Origin: Talinum fruticosum
Lineage: Eukaryota > Streptophyta > Magnoliopsida > Caryophyllales > Talinaceae
Assembly: GCA_021018815.1 (NCBI GenBank)
Contig: JAITYX010000055.1
Coordinates: 3,719,422-3,783,421, forward strand
Length of the DNA: 64,000 nt
Reading direction: 5' to 3'
Shown: positions 47,101 through 60,341 of the stretch, one piece after another
How the letters are laid out: the number at the start of each line of letters is the position of its first letter
How positions within the stretch are numbered: the stretch's first letter is position 1
Notes under the pieces: model-generated
Database searches by the model: none
Seen by the model: the letters and a program-made list of their open reading frames with translations, nothing else
What the model was told of the DNA's origin: nothing
Made by a program: the position numbers and the translations under genes

Positions 47101-49179
47101 TGTTCTGTCGAAGAAATCAGGGTTAGGAATGGGCGGAGGTTTGGAGGTGAATTTCTTAATTTGATGGTTGCTTAATTGGTGTTACATTAAACGCTTTATA
47201 GAGGAACCATGCATCCCTAAGGTATGTATATATAGGAACAAAGCATATAGAACAATGGGTTTTTTGCAATGTGATAGTTATGCCTATTCTATAACATCCG
47301 TTGGATACTAAGCATAGGTTCGTTTCTGTTTGATTTCTAGCTTGCCTTGCAGTATTGAAGTCGGGCCTAGACGTGGAGGTACCACGAAGGAGAGGTTCAA
47401 GGTCCAATTTCGGCCACCACCATATCCTATGAGGATAGTTAGCATTGTTGGAGAAAGCATGGCCAGTCCAGTCCTCTTAACTTCGTGTCCTAGCAAGAAG
47501 TTCTGTTGCGCACTGCAAGTAATTTAATTACTACCAAAATTTGGGTAAGAGTCTCGATATAGTAGTTCCATTTAACTATTTGTGATTCATGTTATCACCT
47601 GGGCAATTTGATTTAGTAGAAATCTCATTTGCAAATTAAGGGGAAAGAGTAGATTTTCGATACAAACTTGGTTGAGAATATATTGCAAATCAGTCACTAG
47701 CAGTTGGTGTTTGGCTCTTCTTTCTGCAATGCCATGGATTCACTGCAAGATTTTGTTTATATTCATCATCTGAGTGTCGAAATACAAGGTATGACTTGTA
47801 TTTCTGGTTTGGATTTTGGTATGATGGAGGACAATTGAACAAGCTCTTCTATGTGTTTATCAATAAAAACTATATATAGTAGTAACTAATGAAAGTTGAC
47901 CACTCCGACTGTTACTTTAGTGGTTTGCACAATCCTTCTCCCACTATAGTTTATAGGCTTGAGTACTATAGATATAAGCAAAAGTTTTTCTATAGACAAT
48001 TAGCTAATTCAAAATGTAGTTATTTTCCCCAATAGCTTGACTATAGGTTGAAGAAAAGTTTCTACTTTTCTAGAATCCTGATGCATTAATGTCATATCCT
48101 TTTAAGGTGTAATTCTATTTTCTGACGTGTATAATATGGAATCATTGTAGAATAGTGATCATAATACTTTTTAACTTCTCTCCGAAAAGAACTTTAGTTG
48201 TCGAGATGACCATTCACCCTATCCACCAGCGTCCCCCTCAACCAGATTTAAATATGGGGAGGGAGCATAAAATTTTCTAATGTTAGAAATTTTGTATTTA
48301 TTGGGGTAGTGGGCTTACATCTTCCTTCCCCTTCAACTCAGTTAGCCATTTGGACTTTTCTTGAGATAATTGACCCAAGAGAATAGGTTTATTTACCGAT
48401 AAAAAGAAAAAAAAAAACTTTAGTTTCTTATAGTAACCCCGAGGCACAAAGTTGTCATTCCTGAACTTGAGTGCTTTGATCTCCTATATTTACTTTTGAT
48501 TATCACTTGCCACTCTAATACATTTCCTTTGTGCCTCGGAATAATAATTAGGTGTATGTATATTTCATGTTGCTTAGCTATGTATTTGAGAGATCATAGC
48601 TTCTGTATGGAGTTCCAACAATTTCTTATTATTTTTAGAAATTTCGGGAGAGGGGTTGCCGTATTAATTCGGTGTTTTATATGTATTTGGTGTCTCGGGC
48701 GCTTTTACAGGAAAAAAGTATTTTTGACATGTTCACAAAAACAAGATGTTGCTGAATGGAAGCAACAAGCAACCGATGACCTGTAAGGACATTGTCTATG
48801 TAAAATGACATATAAGATGTTGCTCAATTAATAGAGTGGATTCAGAAACATGTTCACAATGTTCCTAACATTATATGTTTTGAGTCCTTTAATGAGTGGA
48901 CTCATAAAATGATGAAGCGAGGTTTGACTTTCACTGTCAAATTGTTGCTTTTTCAATTTTTAGTTGTTCATTTTGTTGGAAATTAAATTAAATTAAATGT
49001 GCATGATTATTCAATAAAAATTCAATTAAAATTGATCTAATTGTCCCGTTACTATAAAGGGACATTGGGGGAGTCAGGGTCAGTTGGTCCATAACTGGCC
49101 CAACCCATTTACCTTTTTGCTGATCTACCCCAACTCTTTGTAATAATGGGTTGAACTTGGCCTGACTCGTTGCCCAACT
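44151..49179. other. Long AT-rich spacer
   Basis: No gene I can support. 46165-46830 is rich in ttcggttcggttaaccg-type words, common in degenerate plant DNA-transposon remnants. A plus/minus ORF pair near 47300-47530 has no known domain. Confidence 0.5.
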
Positions 49180-50734
49180 TCACTTGAGATACTTGTAGAC
49201 TTATATTGACTATATTTTTAGATGTGTCTCTTTGTCTTTGTTATGTGTAAAGAGTCTTGCCTAGACTCATTTTAATTTATCTCAAAAAAATTGAGACTTG
49301 TTCGATTTGGCCATCCTCAACCGTAAAAATTGAGGGTCAAAATTGCCCTTCTTTTACCTCTGCCCAATATGTCCCAACCTAACTCTCAATTGAAGGTACC
49401 AGAGGGTCGGCGTAAAGTAAGAGATTCCAATCCACTAACCCAGTGACTCGAACTTAAAGAAAAATAAAATAAATTTTTTGAATTTTTTTAAAGAAATCTA
49501 GATTAGGACTATGCATTACCTACTTGTATTCAACTCAAGCTCTACTTCTTTCAATTTCTCCTGGTCTCTTACTATCTTTAACATATGCTCCATCATTCAC
49601 TTAAAGGCGTTGTATTCATGAATCAACTAAATTAAAAGTTTAAACTGATGGTTAAAAGTTTAAAAATAAGTATATATTATAACAAGTTTTCTCATACGAA
49701 TGTTTTTTAGGCTTGAATTGTGGATAAAATAGAGACAGATCTCCGACTCAGAAAAACTCCAATATTATGTTGAAAAATAAAATTAACCAAAAATTTAAAC
49801 TGATAATTAAACACCCAAAAATAAGTATATAGTCTAACATATTGGTTTGGGTAGGGGCCAATTGTCAACGAGACAATTTTAAATTCCGTTGCCGTATATT
49901 TTTAAGTTTTCCTCTCCCCTCTTCTTCCTCTATTTATCTATTTAATATTGGGTGTTGTTTGTTAAATTAATAATTATATTTATTTCTTGGACACATTTAG
50001 CAAGAATATTTAATGTTGAACTTTGTAAAAAAACAAAAATTTAGGTGAAATATGTTTATGTCTACAAAATTGTATGAGGGACCCATTTAGCAAAGGATAT
50101 TTAATGTTTTAACTTTGGAAAAAACAAAAATTTAGGTGAAGTATCTTTTTGTGTACGAAATTGTATGAGGGTTGGGTTTAACTGGCTGACTCGGCCTGCA
50201 ACGACAGGTTGAGGGTCTATCAAGGCTATAACTATAGCTAACCACCACGTGCAAGTTTCTTAAATATCTTGAAATTAACTTCCTAAAAATTAATTAATTG
50301 GTTTTTTTATAGCATGATTTATGGTTGTAAAAGGAAGTCTCTCTCTTGGATCAAAAAAAAAAAGAAAAAGAAAAAGAAAGAAAAGGAAGTATCTCTCCTC
50401 CCCTTCCATCCCTTCTTCATTTCTAAACTATAATTTTATTTAATAAATTTTTTTCTTTTTTTTAAATTCTTGAGATTATTATTCACCTAGTTACAGCCAA
50501 TAATAAGAACTTTACTTCAACTTTTCAATCAAATTAATAATTAAAGTTTGAATTTCTCTTTTTTTATTAGACAAAATTTCTCTCATTATTATGAGAGTTA
50601 AGAGTTCTCTCCATTTCTGGTCGAATTGATGCCTGGTAGACTAAAAGTAAACTATCATATAATTTCATCAGTTTAAAATAAAATTTTGGGTTTTGGTTTG
50701 GCTAATCTTTATCCTCGTCCTTGGCCAGCCTAGC

Positions 50735-50985
50735 ACTGATAAAATTTCGTTTGACCTAATTATCCAAATTTGTTCGATCCGAAAAGTTGGGTTCGGTCAT
50801 AAATTTTTTGTATGAATTTTATCTTTAGACATAAAATTTTTTCTATTGCTGTTGTCCAAACCCAAATTTAACTCGAATTTAAGTTTTGCGAATTGTCCGA
50901 CTCGAAAAAATCAAATATTAAATAAAAAATTTTATCCGATAACCGATTTGTCCAACCCAACTCTGACCTAAATCGAAATTATTGA
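50735..50985 (+). repeat. Dispersed ~270-bp repeat, copy 3
   Basis: actgataaaatttcgtttga, ttgttcgatccgaaaag, ttctattgctgttgtccaaa; duplicated with unit 1 to 58165-58425. Confidence 0.7.
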
Positions 50986-51880
50986 GAAGATAATCATTGG
51001 GTGGGAAAATACCCCACAGAAATGAATGTGATGTGTGGATAAAGAAAGATGTGGCCCATAAAATTTCAGCACTGTTTGTCAGCCCAGTCGAAAAAGTAAA
51101 TAGACTTCAATTTAACAAAGACCCATCAAAATCAAGAGCTGGTGGATCATAAAAGGCCCATCCGTTTGATGTAGGAATTACTACAAGTCCTTGTATTCTA
51201 ATTTCTAACCTAATTAATTAATTAATTAATTATATTTTAATTCTTATTAAGGTAGTTAAGTTGCACTTTAAAAAGAATGTTAAAAGATCGATAATATCTC
51301 AAGTCTAGTTAAATAAATTATCAAAATACCAAAAAATATAACTTATACCAACAAAAATAAAATATTACTTGGTCTAATTTTATTATTACGAAAATAAAAT
51401 TATATAACAGTCGCTAGCGGCACAGATGCATCACATTAATTCAATGATGTATTGATATGGTATACTTAGCTTTCATTAATAAATAGGAAAATTTTGGCAC
51501 CAATAATAAATAACAAAAATAGTACAAATAAATTAATTTCTTTTTGTATGTAACATGTATTATTATTTCTTCCGACACACGCTAATCGAAATGGTCCCTC
51601 GAGGATACCTATGAATAAATATTAAAAATTTAGACAAATTTAGTAATACGAGTATGTTTTTTTTCTTATAAATTTGCAACTTGTTTTTTGGCGTAAGACT
51701 ATAATATATATATATATATATACACACACGTCTCACATTAATTAATTCTATATATTTTTTAATTTTTAATGTGTGTGTATGGAGGATTTGTTGAAGAAAT
51801 TGACAGATTTAAAAGAAAATCTACGTGTTGTAGGAACAATCAATGAAAAAGAATGGGTGGCATTTGATAATTTCTATGGT

Positions 51881-51889
51881 TATAAATAG
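51881..51889 (+). promoter_or_regulatory. TATA box of TPS copy 1
   Basis: ggttataaataggggaaca, 89 bases before the ATG. A W-box core (ttgac) at about 51800 in a region conserved with the second copy. Confidence 0.65.
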
Positions 51890-51969
51890 GGGAACAATCT
51901 ATGAAATCTACTCACACTTGAGATTTAGCTTAGAGAAAATTCATAAGATCAAATTTAAAGAGAAAAAGG

Positions 51970-54805
51970 ATGTCCAGTGAAACAAAGCAAGGTGTTTCTC
52001 GCCCCCTCGCCAACTTTCATTCTAACCATTGGCATGACCATGTCAACAATCTTCCTCCTCATGAGGAGGTAAATATATTCATTTTTAATTTTATTATGGA
52101 TCGATGTATCTAAGTAATAAATTCGATTATTTTTACAACCTAAACTCTAAAAACAGCCTCGACCTCAATGGATCACTCAAAGAGGTATAGAGGCAAATCA
52201 TGAGCATTACGTTCGTGCATAGTTTAATTGTGTTTTGAAAAGAAAACAATGAAGATAGGAGATGGAAAAAGGGATATGAGAACCCGACTTTGTCAATTGT
52301 CCCTGGTTTAATTTGACATTCACTTTATCTTTTAATTAATAAGGACTTGTTCAACTTTACATGAAAAATATGGTCTATTTATATTTTATATAAAATATTC
52401 GTTATGTTTTTTATGTTCTTTTATATTTGTTTATATTCTTTTATGTTTGTTAATGTTATTTTATATTCGTTTATGTTCGTTCTTTTCTTATTTTAACAAC
52501 TCATTTTTGTTCGTTTATGTTTGTTTCGTTCGCTTATATTCGTTTCTGCTCGTTTATGTTTGTTTTTGTTTATATTTGTATTTATGTGCATTTTGAATGT
52601 AAGTTCGAACATGCGCTAAATATGTTTGGCTGTAGGCAATTCATTCTAAGAAGGAAAAAGAAGTGGAAGAAATAAAAGAGGAAGCGAAAAGGGAGTTATT
52701 GGCCAAGAGAGATAACCCTGTGGAAGAACTCAATTTGATTGATGTTCTTGAACGTTTAGGCGTTGCATATCACTTTGAAAACGAAATCGAAGAAGCTTTA
52801 CAGAGAATTTATGAAGCCCACACTGATGAAGATTACGATCTTAACCACACTTCTCTTCTGTTTCGCATCCTCAGGCAACACGGCTACCCCGTGCCGTGTG
52901 GTAAGTTTATCAAACCATGCATTTATAGTCAATTTTGCTGTAAAATTCCCAGTGACTTTCTTTCATTTAATGGAAAAACTAGATGTTTTCAACAAGTTCA
53001 CGGATGAAAATGGAGGCTTCAAGGAGAGTTTGAAAGATGATGTTGAAGGCATGTTAAGCTTGTACGAGGCTTCTCATGTCAGAGCGCATGGGGATGACAT
53101 TCTTGACGAAGCCCTCAAATTTACTACCACTTTTCTGAAATCCATTGTCGATACTTTAAGCTCTCCATTGAAAGAGAAAGTCACTTTGGCCCTTCGCCAA
53201 CCTCTACACAAGGGCATCCCTCGCCTAGAGACAAGGCATTACATCTCTCTTTATGAGAAGGACCCCTCCCATGTCCCCACCTTGCTCAGATTTGCTAAAT
53301 TGGATTTCAATTTTGTTCAGTCTTTGCACCAGAAGGAGCTCAAAGATTTCGCCGGGTAAATATATTAGTATACCGAGACCCGATGATTAGTTGATTATAG
53401 TTCAATATGTACTCGACCCTATTTCCTAAAAGTAAAAAAAAAAAATCATTAATTAAATATATTTGCATTTACAGGTGGTGGAAAAGCCACCATGTGAAGG
53501 CCCCATTCAGCAGAGATAGATTTGCAGAGGCGTACTTTTGGGTTGTGGGTGCCTATTTTGAGCCTAAATATATGTTAGCGAGGAAGGCTTTCAAAAAGTT
53601 TTTCAAGGCAGGTTCACTGCTGGACGACACGTGCGATGCGTATGCTACATTTGACGAAATTCAGCTCCTCACAGGAGCTATTCAAAGGTAATAATTCTTA
53701 AATTATTTAAATAAACTCACCTCCTAATTAATTAATTAATTAATTAATTAATTAATTAATTAATTAATGAAGCTGCATAATTAATTTGATTCCCAGGTGG
53801 GACAAAGCATGCATTGATGAACTCCCAGACCATGTCAAATGGACTTACAAAGCCATTCTTGAAGCTTTTGATGACGTTGAACATGAACTCTCTAGCGAAG
53901 GAAGACCACCAATCTACATTAACTATGTAATTGAACAAGTAAGTCGATTGAGCATTAATATTAGTTTTCTCGTAGGTACGTTATTTAATTTCTCAAGTGA
54001 AGGTGCGATATAAATTTTTATTAATCATAATATGACATCTTTACAGAATCAATTAAATTAAATAAACCAATAATGCAGTATGAAATATAATTATTGACAT
54101 TTGAATATAGGAGGCTATCAACATGTCTTCTTTATAAGTTAGTATTAATTTGTGTGATTATTTAATTTTGTAGATGAAACTTCTAGGGCAAAGTTACAAA
54201 CAAGAAGCAACATGGTGTTACCAAAATTATGTTCCCACGTACGAAGAATACATAGAAAATGGAGTTATTACTTCTCCATATCCTTATGGTACTGTTGCAA
54301 CTTTCCTCGGCATGGAAGAGGCAACCAAGGAGGCCTTTGAATGGGCGAGGCAGAACCCTCTCCCTAAGCCCGTAACCGCTGCATCGATAATAATGAGGCT
54401 CCTCAATGACATATATAGCCACAAGGTATTATTGAAGTCTTGATTGAATTAGTAGATTATTGAAGTCTTGATTGTAGGTACTGAAAGAAAAAGATACTGT
54501 GATTGCAGTTTGAGCAGAGAAGGAAACATGTTGCCACGGCAGTGGAAAGCTATGTGAAGCGCCATGGCTACTCCAAAGAGGAAGATGCTTATCAGGAACT
54601 GTTCAAGCACGTAGAGAATGCTTGGAAGGACATAAATCAAGCAATGCTTCAACCTTATGCCATTCCAAGACCGTTGATGACCCGAATTCTTAACTTGGCG
54701 CGAGCAGCGAACGAGATCTACAACGGAGAAGATGGGTACACCATTGTTAGCCCAACCATGAAGGAAAAAGTTGCTGCTGTTCTCTTCGAACCCATTCCCT
54801 TATAA
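51970..54805 (+). CDS. Terpene synthase, TPS-a subfamily (sesquiterpene type), copy 1, seven exons
   Basis: Exons 51970-52068, 52636-52900, 52983-53355, 53475-53687, 53797-53938, 54174-54425, 54509-54805; 1641 bases, 546 aa, no break. No plastid transit peptide: [11 protein letters not shown] starts at residue 11, so the enzyme should be cytosolic and act on farnesyl diphosphate. Helical N-terminal domain, then class I domain with RDR (259-261), Mg-binding DDTCD (296-300) and NDIYSHKFE (442-450, NSE/DTE motif). The seven-exon layout is the TPS-a standard. Odd points: the first motif is DDTCD where most TPS-a have DDIYD or DDVYD; residue 246 before WWK is Gly, where copy 2 and most relatives have Arg. 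Product cannot be predicted from sequence alone. Intron 1 holds repeats of tttatattcg. Confidence 0.95.
53716..53768. repeat. (TTAA)n microsatellite in intron 4 of TPS copy 1
   Basis: About 12 units of taat/taatta; the matching intron of copy 2 has a much shorter run. Confidence 0.9.
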
Positions 54806-56756
54806 TTATTAAGCTTATGTCTTGGACCTAACTAATAAGTTCTAGTACGTCGCTATATGCCTGTATGAAACATCAAATTCACATTAAAACAATAAGTCCT
54901 CTCCGGTTCAATAATATAAAATATGAGATGATGAAATGTAAAAGACAGTATGAATTGTTCAAGCACGTCGCTATATACCAGTCAAATGTTGAGTTATATG
55001 TTTGGAGCGCATACTTACTAGGTAACGTTTGGGAGAATACTTGAGATACTTGTAGAATTATAGCGGCGGCATTTTTAGATGTGTCTCTCTGTCTTTGTTA
55101 TGGTGTAAAGAGTCTTACCTAGACTCATCTTAATTTGTCTCATGACTATTAGAAAAAGAAAATATTAAAACTTGTCCGATTCGGCCATCGTTAACCGTAA
55201 AAATTAAAGGTCAAGATTGCCCTTCTTTTCTCTTTGACCCAATCTGACGTCCTAACCCCAACTCTCGAATTGAAGGTACTAGACTTCAGTGAGGGTCGGA
55301 GTAAAGCCAGAGGTTCCAACCCACTAATTCACCGACTCGAACTTAAAGAAAAATAAAATAAGTATTTTGAAATTCTTTTTAAAGAAACCTAGATTATGAA
55401 TGTGAATTGGGTTTAAAAGTATCCACCTCAAGGATGGAGTAAACTCACCACTAATCATACTTGAATAAATTTCGAAAATAAACTACACTACCAAGATAAT
55501 AAATAATGAATACAAAAATCACAATCAAACTAACAATCAAACTATTCTAATGGTGATCAAAGCCATTAAAGATAACAACAAACCAAATTTTTTCCTCAAA
55601 AATGATGACCCAACACAACTACTTAACACTAAAAGTAATCCTAATAGTCACAACTAATGAAAGTAATAAAAGAAGGGAGACTAAAGAAAAGTTACCCACT
55701 TAAAGAAATGATAGAACACTTCCGTTCTCTTTCCCAAGTACTCATCTCCATTTAAGTGAACTAATTTTGTGGGATCAAAGAAAAAGAGAAGAGAGAGAAA
55801 TCTAAGATAAAATTGCAATAAAAGAGAGGGTGTTTGAGATTGCAAAAGGAAGAAAAAAGATTTTAACCTTTTCAAAGGCGAGACTTTACTTACTTTTACC
55901 CTCTTTCCCACCTAAATAAATGAATTGTGGATGTGGGTTTTGGAAAACTAAAACAAAGCATCAATAAAAATGAGTGAAAATAACATCAAACTATATAAAA
56001 TTGGCTAAGGAATCAAAAAGAAACTAAAAAAATAAACTTGTATTAATTAAAGCTTGAAATTACAAGAAAGTTTAGAGATAAAAACGCAAACAAAATCCTA
56101 AAAAGCATAAAAATGGTGAACTCCCTTTTCTGGGAATGAAAAAACGTATTTATATAACCCAAAATCTAATTTGGCATGGTCGTGCCACTTGGCACAGTCA
56201 TGTCGTGCCACCCTGCTTGTTCAAAGATCAAAGAAAATAAAATTTTGGCATGATCCCGATTCTAATCCCCGCAGTGGTACTTAATTCTAAGCACCCTTTG
56301 TTATATTTTTTTATGAAAATTTGATTAATTTTTTATGTTTCTTTTTAGCTTAACTAGTACTTACACTTGACGTAAATATATGTAAAATTACTTTCATAAC
56401 ATTGGGCGCAATATTTCTCAGGAAATAAGCCCGCCACTACCCGTTATACACAAGTTGTGCTTGGATGAGCTTAGAGAGGGTTGGACGCAATTTGTATATG
56501 GATGTGTAATTACACATAGATAGGTATTTACAAATGATTGTTGTCTTATTATTTGATTGGTAATTTTTGTGATTTTTTAATTGTATAGCATACTCGTATA
56601 TATATATATATATATATATCTTGTGTGAATATGAATAAGTTGTGAAACAAGTGAGGCTGTTGGTGGTATGTTGTGTAAATGATTGTTTTGGTTGTATAAT
56701 TGTACAGGGGTCGGGGTATGAAAAATAAAATAAAATTATAAAAAGAATTTCAAACC

Positions 56757-56791
56757 TATTACTACGGTTCTTAGGTAAGAGCCGTAGTAAT
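56757..56791. repeat. Short perfect-type hairpin with ccgtagtaat ends
   Basis: attactacggttctta pairs with taagagccgtagtaat across a 3-base loop. More copies of actacggtt/ccgtagtaa follow to 57065, a pattern seen in subterminal regions of plant CACTA-type DNA transposons. Confidence 0.6.
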
Positions 56792-58164
56792 ATGTGGACC
56801 CCCTCCTCCCCAAAAAAATTTTGGGCAAAAGGGGATGCTTTGGGCCTAGACTTATTACACACTTCTTTCTCCAGAACCATAATAATAACTACATATTACT
56901 TGAGTTCTTTCTCCATAATAATAGTAATAGCTACCTAGTACTATGATTTTACAAATGAACCATAGTAATATGTTCTCTTTACTACGGTTTTGAACTGTAG
57001 TAAAAGATGTACATGTACTACTACCTTTACATATACTATGCCTTGTAATTGTAGGAAAAGATCATTTTGATCCGTAGCAAAAGATGGTTATTGTATTAGT
57101 GTAAATGTGTTGCATGGGTCGGAGGCCAGTTGTCAACAAGATAATTTTGAATTCCCTCCCTTATGTTTTTGAGTTTTCCTCTCTCCCTCTTGTTCCTCTG
57201 TCTGTCTATTTAATATTGGAAGTTTGTTTTTGTTTTTTCCAAATTAATCATTATATTTATTGCTTAGGCCCTATTTAGTAAGGATATTTAATGTGCAGCT
57301 TTGAAAAAAAAAAAACCAAAAATGTACGTGAAATATCTTTTTGTGTACAAGATCGTCCCTGGTCAGATTTGATTCGCTCATTTGACCTGTAACGTTAGAT
57401 TGAGGGTCTATCATAGGGTATAAGCTATAGTTAAGGATGTGAAGTTTTTCAAATATCTTAAAATGAAAGAAGAATCGTTCAAATATTTTTAATTCTTAAA
57501 AATTCACATGTCTAACGGTACCAAAATTAATACGTATAATTAAAACCTGTATAAAAATTAGTTCAAATTTCAAATAAGTGGGACAGAAACCTAAAACTGC
57601 AAATTACAAAACCAATTAAAAAAATTTCGTGAAGCCCAGCCAATTTAAAGATCAGAACCTTGAAAAATGTAGTACCAATTAGCCAAAAATCACATATTTT
57701 TAATTAAATTAATTAATTAATTGCTTTGTTTATAGCATGATTTATAATTGTAAAAGGAAGCCTCTCTCTTGGATCAAAAAAAAAAAGAAAAGAAAAGAAA
57801 AGAAAGGGAAGTTTTTCTCCTCCCCTTCTATCCTTTCGTCCTTTCTAAACTATAATTATATATATATATATATATATATATTTTCTCTTTTTAAAATTAT
57901 TTAGCTTACTATTAACCTAATTATAATCAATAGTAAGCCCTTCACTTCAATTTTTTCAATCAAACTAATATTTATAGTTTTAGTTTCTCTTCTTTTTATC
58001 ATAGTTAAAATTTCTTCTCATTCTCGTGAGAGTTAGAGTTCTCTCCATTTCTCTTCAAATTGGTGCCTAGTAGACTAAAAATGAACTATCATATAAATTC
58101 ATCAGTTTAAAATAAAACTTTGGGTTTTGGTTTAGTTAATCTTTGTTCTTGTCCTAGGCTCGCC

Positions 58165-58425
58165 CAATGCTGGTAAAATTTTATCCGACCTTATTACCTA
58201 AATTTGTTCGACGCGAAAAAACTTAGTTCGGTCATCAATTTTTTATCCGAATTTTAAATTTAGATATAATTTTTTTCTATCTCTATTGCCCGAATTCGAT
58301 TTTAATTCAAATTTAAACTTGTGTGAATTGTTTAACTTGAAAAAAATTGTGTAGTAGATAAAAAATTTCATCTGATAATTAATTTGTCCAACCCGATTTT
58401 GACATGAACTTGAATTATTGCCGGG
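58165..58425 (+). repeat. Dispersed ~270-bp repeat, copy 4
   Basis: Same family; co-duplicated with copy 3 inside the TPS segmental duplication. Confidence 0.7.
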
Positions 58426-60251
58426 GCTAGACCTGCTTTACAACCAACACATTCCATTTTGGGTACTTTGAAATTGCTATAAAAAAGTGGTTCCATTATT
58501 GAGAAGATAATTGTCTAATTTTATGTCCGAAATATTATAAATCATTAGAGTTATACACCTTGCTATGCAAGGATATTAATTATTTTAATAATTTTATTAT
58601 TTTAAATTAATTTATAACAATAAAAATAATTATAAGTTAAATAATAATTATTTTTTCAAATAAAAATAATGAATTGATATATTATTATATAATTTATTAT
58701 AAACAGTAATTAGATACGTATCTATATTTTTTTCTATTTTAATCAATATACTTTTTTATTGTTAATGTACATTATATTTAATGTTAATGTTAATAATTCC
58801 ATCATTAAATCAAATTAAAATTGCATTAAATTTATCTATTTAACATTCTATGTGAATCCTGCATGGCATCCTGCATAACATCATACGTGTCGCTTTGCTT
58901 TAACTTAACTTTTAATATATATATATTCAAAGGAAATGCTATCAATAACAAACAATATAACTTATATCAAAAAAATAAAATATTATTTACTCTTTAATTT
59001 TTATTATTACGACAATAAAATACCATAACAGTAGCTAGCAGCACAATTGCATTACATTAATTAAATAATTATAAGAAAAACTAAGTCAACATAATATAGT
59101 ACCCCAAATTGGCTCATGTGAGGAGTGAAAGAACAGTACAAATAAATTAATTTCTTTATATATGTAACATGTAATATTATTTTTTCCAACAAATTCTAGT
59201 CGAAATGGTCCTAAGATAATGCTTAAGTACTTGTGAATAAATATTAAAATTTATAACTAAATTTATTAATGCCAGGACTTCAAATTTGTCTTTTTAACTT
59301 ATAATAATCGAAAAAAAACCCTTCTCCTAATAACAGGGACAGGGGACATGGCTCACATTGTATTAAGGAAATCATTAACATGGATTAACATGCATGACAC
59401 ACATTTTATTCTTTTTTTTTTTCAATTTTTAAAATGTCTGTGTGAATTGCAGCAATTGACTTATTCAGTGAACAAGACAAAAACTTGCACCTGTGTTTAT
59501 ACCTGAATTAATATCAATTATAGTCAGTTCAAGTAATTTAACACGTATTTTTTAAAATAAAATGTCAAATTTTAGCAATTAATTTTAGAATAATCCAACA
59601 CCAAGAAAAAAAAAGGGTTAAAAACCTCTCAAAAAGTTCACTAATAAAAAATTATAAGACATCTGCATTAATATACAATTCCCTGACAAGAATAAAACTA
59701 AAAGAACATAATTAACACTAACAGTATCATTTTCACAACAAACCACATCTTTAACTTCTTTCTAAAAATTAACAAGTTGTAATATAAATTCACCGAATAT
59801 AAAACTATAGGATTGATATTTTGAAGAAACCAAACAACACGTATATGAATCAATAGTACATTAAACTCTTTCCTTAGTTGAACCACACAATTGAAATTAC
59901 GACTCAAAAATAATTTTTATACCCCTGATATCATTAGCGAGTCTATTCCATTTTGACTAATTGAACCAAATGGCCCCTAATATTGAAGTTCTGGCTGAAT
60001 CTATTAATATTTATAGTACAGTTATTCAATTATTGCTTCTGCTAGGAAGTAAGAACATGGCCTACATAAAGAGAGGAAATAAATTATATATATACAGGTC
60101 TAGCATGCTTCACATGAATTAATTTTTAATGTGTCTGTATGGAGGATTTGTTGAAGAAATTGACATACTTAAAAGAAAATCTACTTTTTGTACAAAAAAA
60201 TCTTGTGGAAAATTAAATGATGGAGAGGCGACAGTTAATAATTTGTATGGT

Positions 60252-60259
60252 TATAAATA
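60252..60259 (+). promoter_or_regulatory. TATA box of TPS copy 2
   Basis: ggttataaataaggggagca, 90 bases before the ATG. The block from about 60120 (tatggaggatttgttgaaga) is conserved with copy 1, including a ttgac core. Confidence 0.65.
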
Positions 60260-60341
60260 AGGGGAGCAATCAACCAAATTCACTCACACTTGAGATCAGC
60301 TTAGAAAAAGATTCATAAGAGCAAATTTAAAGAGAAAAAGG

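Larger units (their letters stand above)
49180..55035. repeat. Segmental duplication, unit 1 (contains TPS copy 1)
   Basis: Begins cttgagatacttgtaga and continues with agatgtgtctctttgtcttt, cttgtccgatttggccat-like and ctcgaacttaaagaaaaata, all found in the same order from about 55040. The two units are head to tail. Confidence 0.8.
54806..60341. other. Spacer between the two TPS genes
   Basis: Mostly duplicated unit DNA plus insertions specific to unit 2. No additional gene recognised. Confidence 0.5.

Noticed and set aside
47156..47527. ORFs on both strands around 47.3 kb
   Set aside because: Open in both directions, but neither matches a family I know; no TATA-to-ATG arrangement that convinces.
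56437..56880. 147-codon minus-strand ORF
   Set aside because: It contains a TATA microsatellite translated as alternating Tyr/Ile and spans the transposon-like hairpins; no domain.
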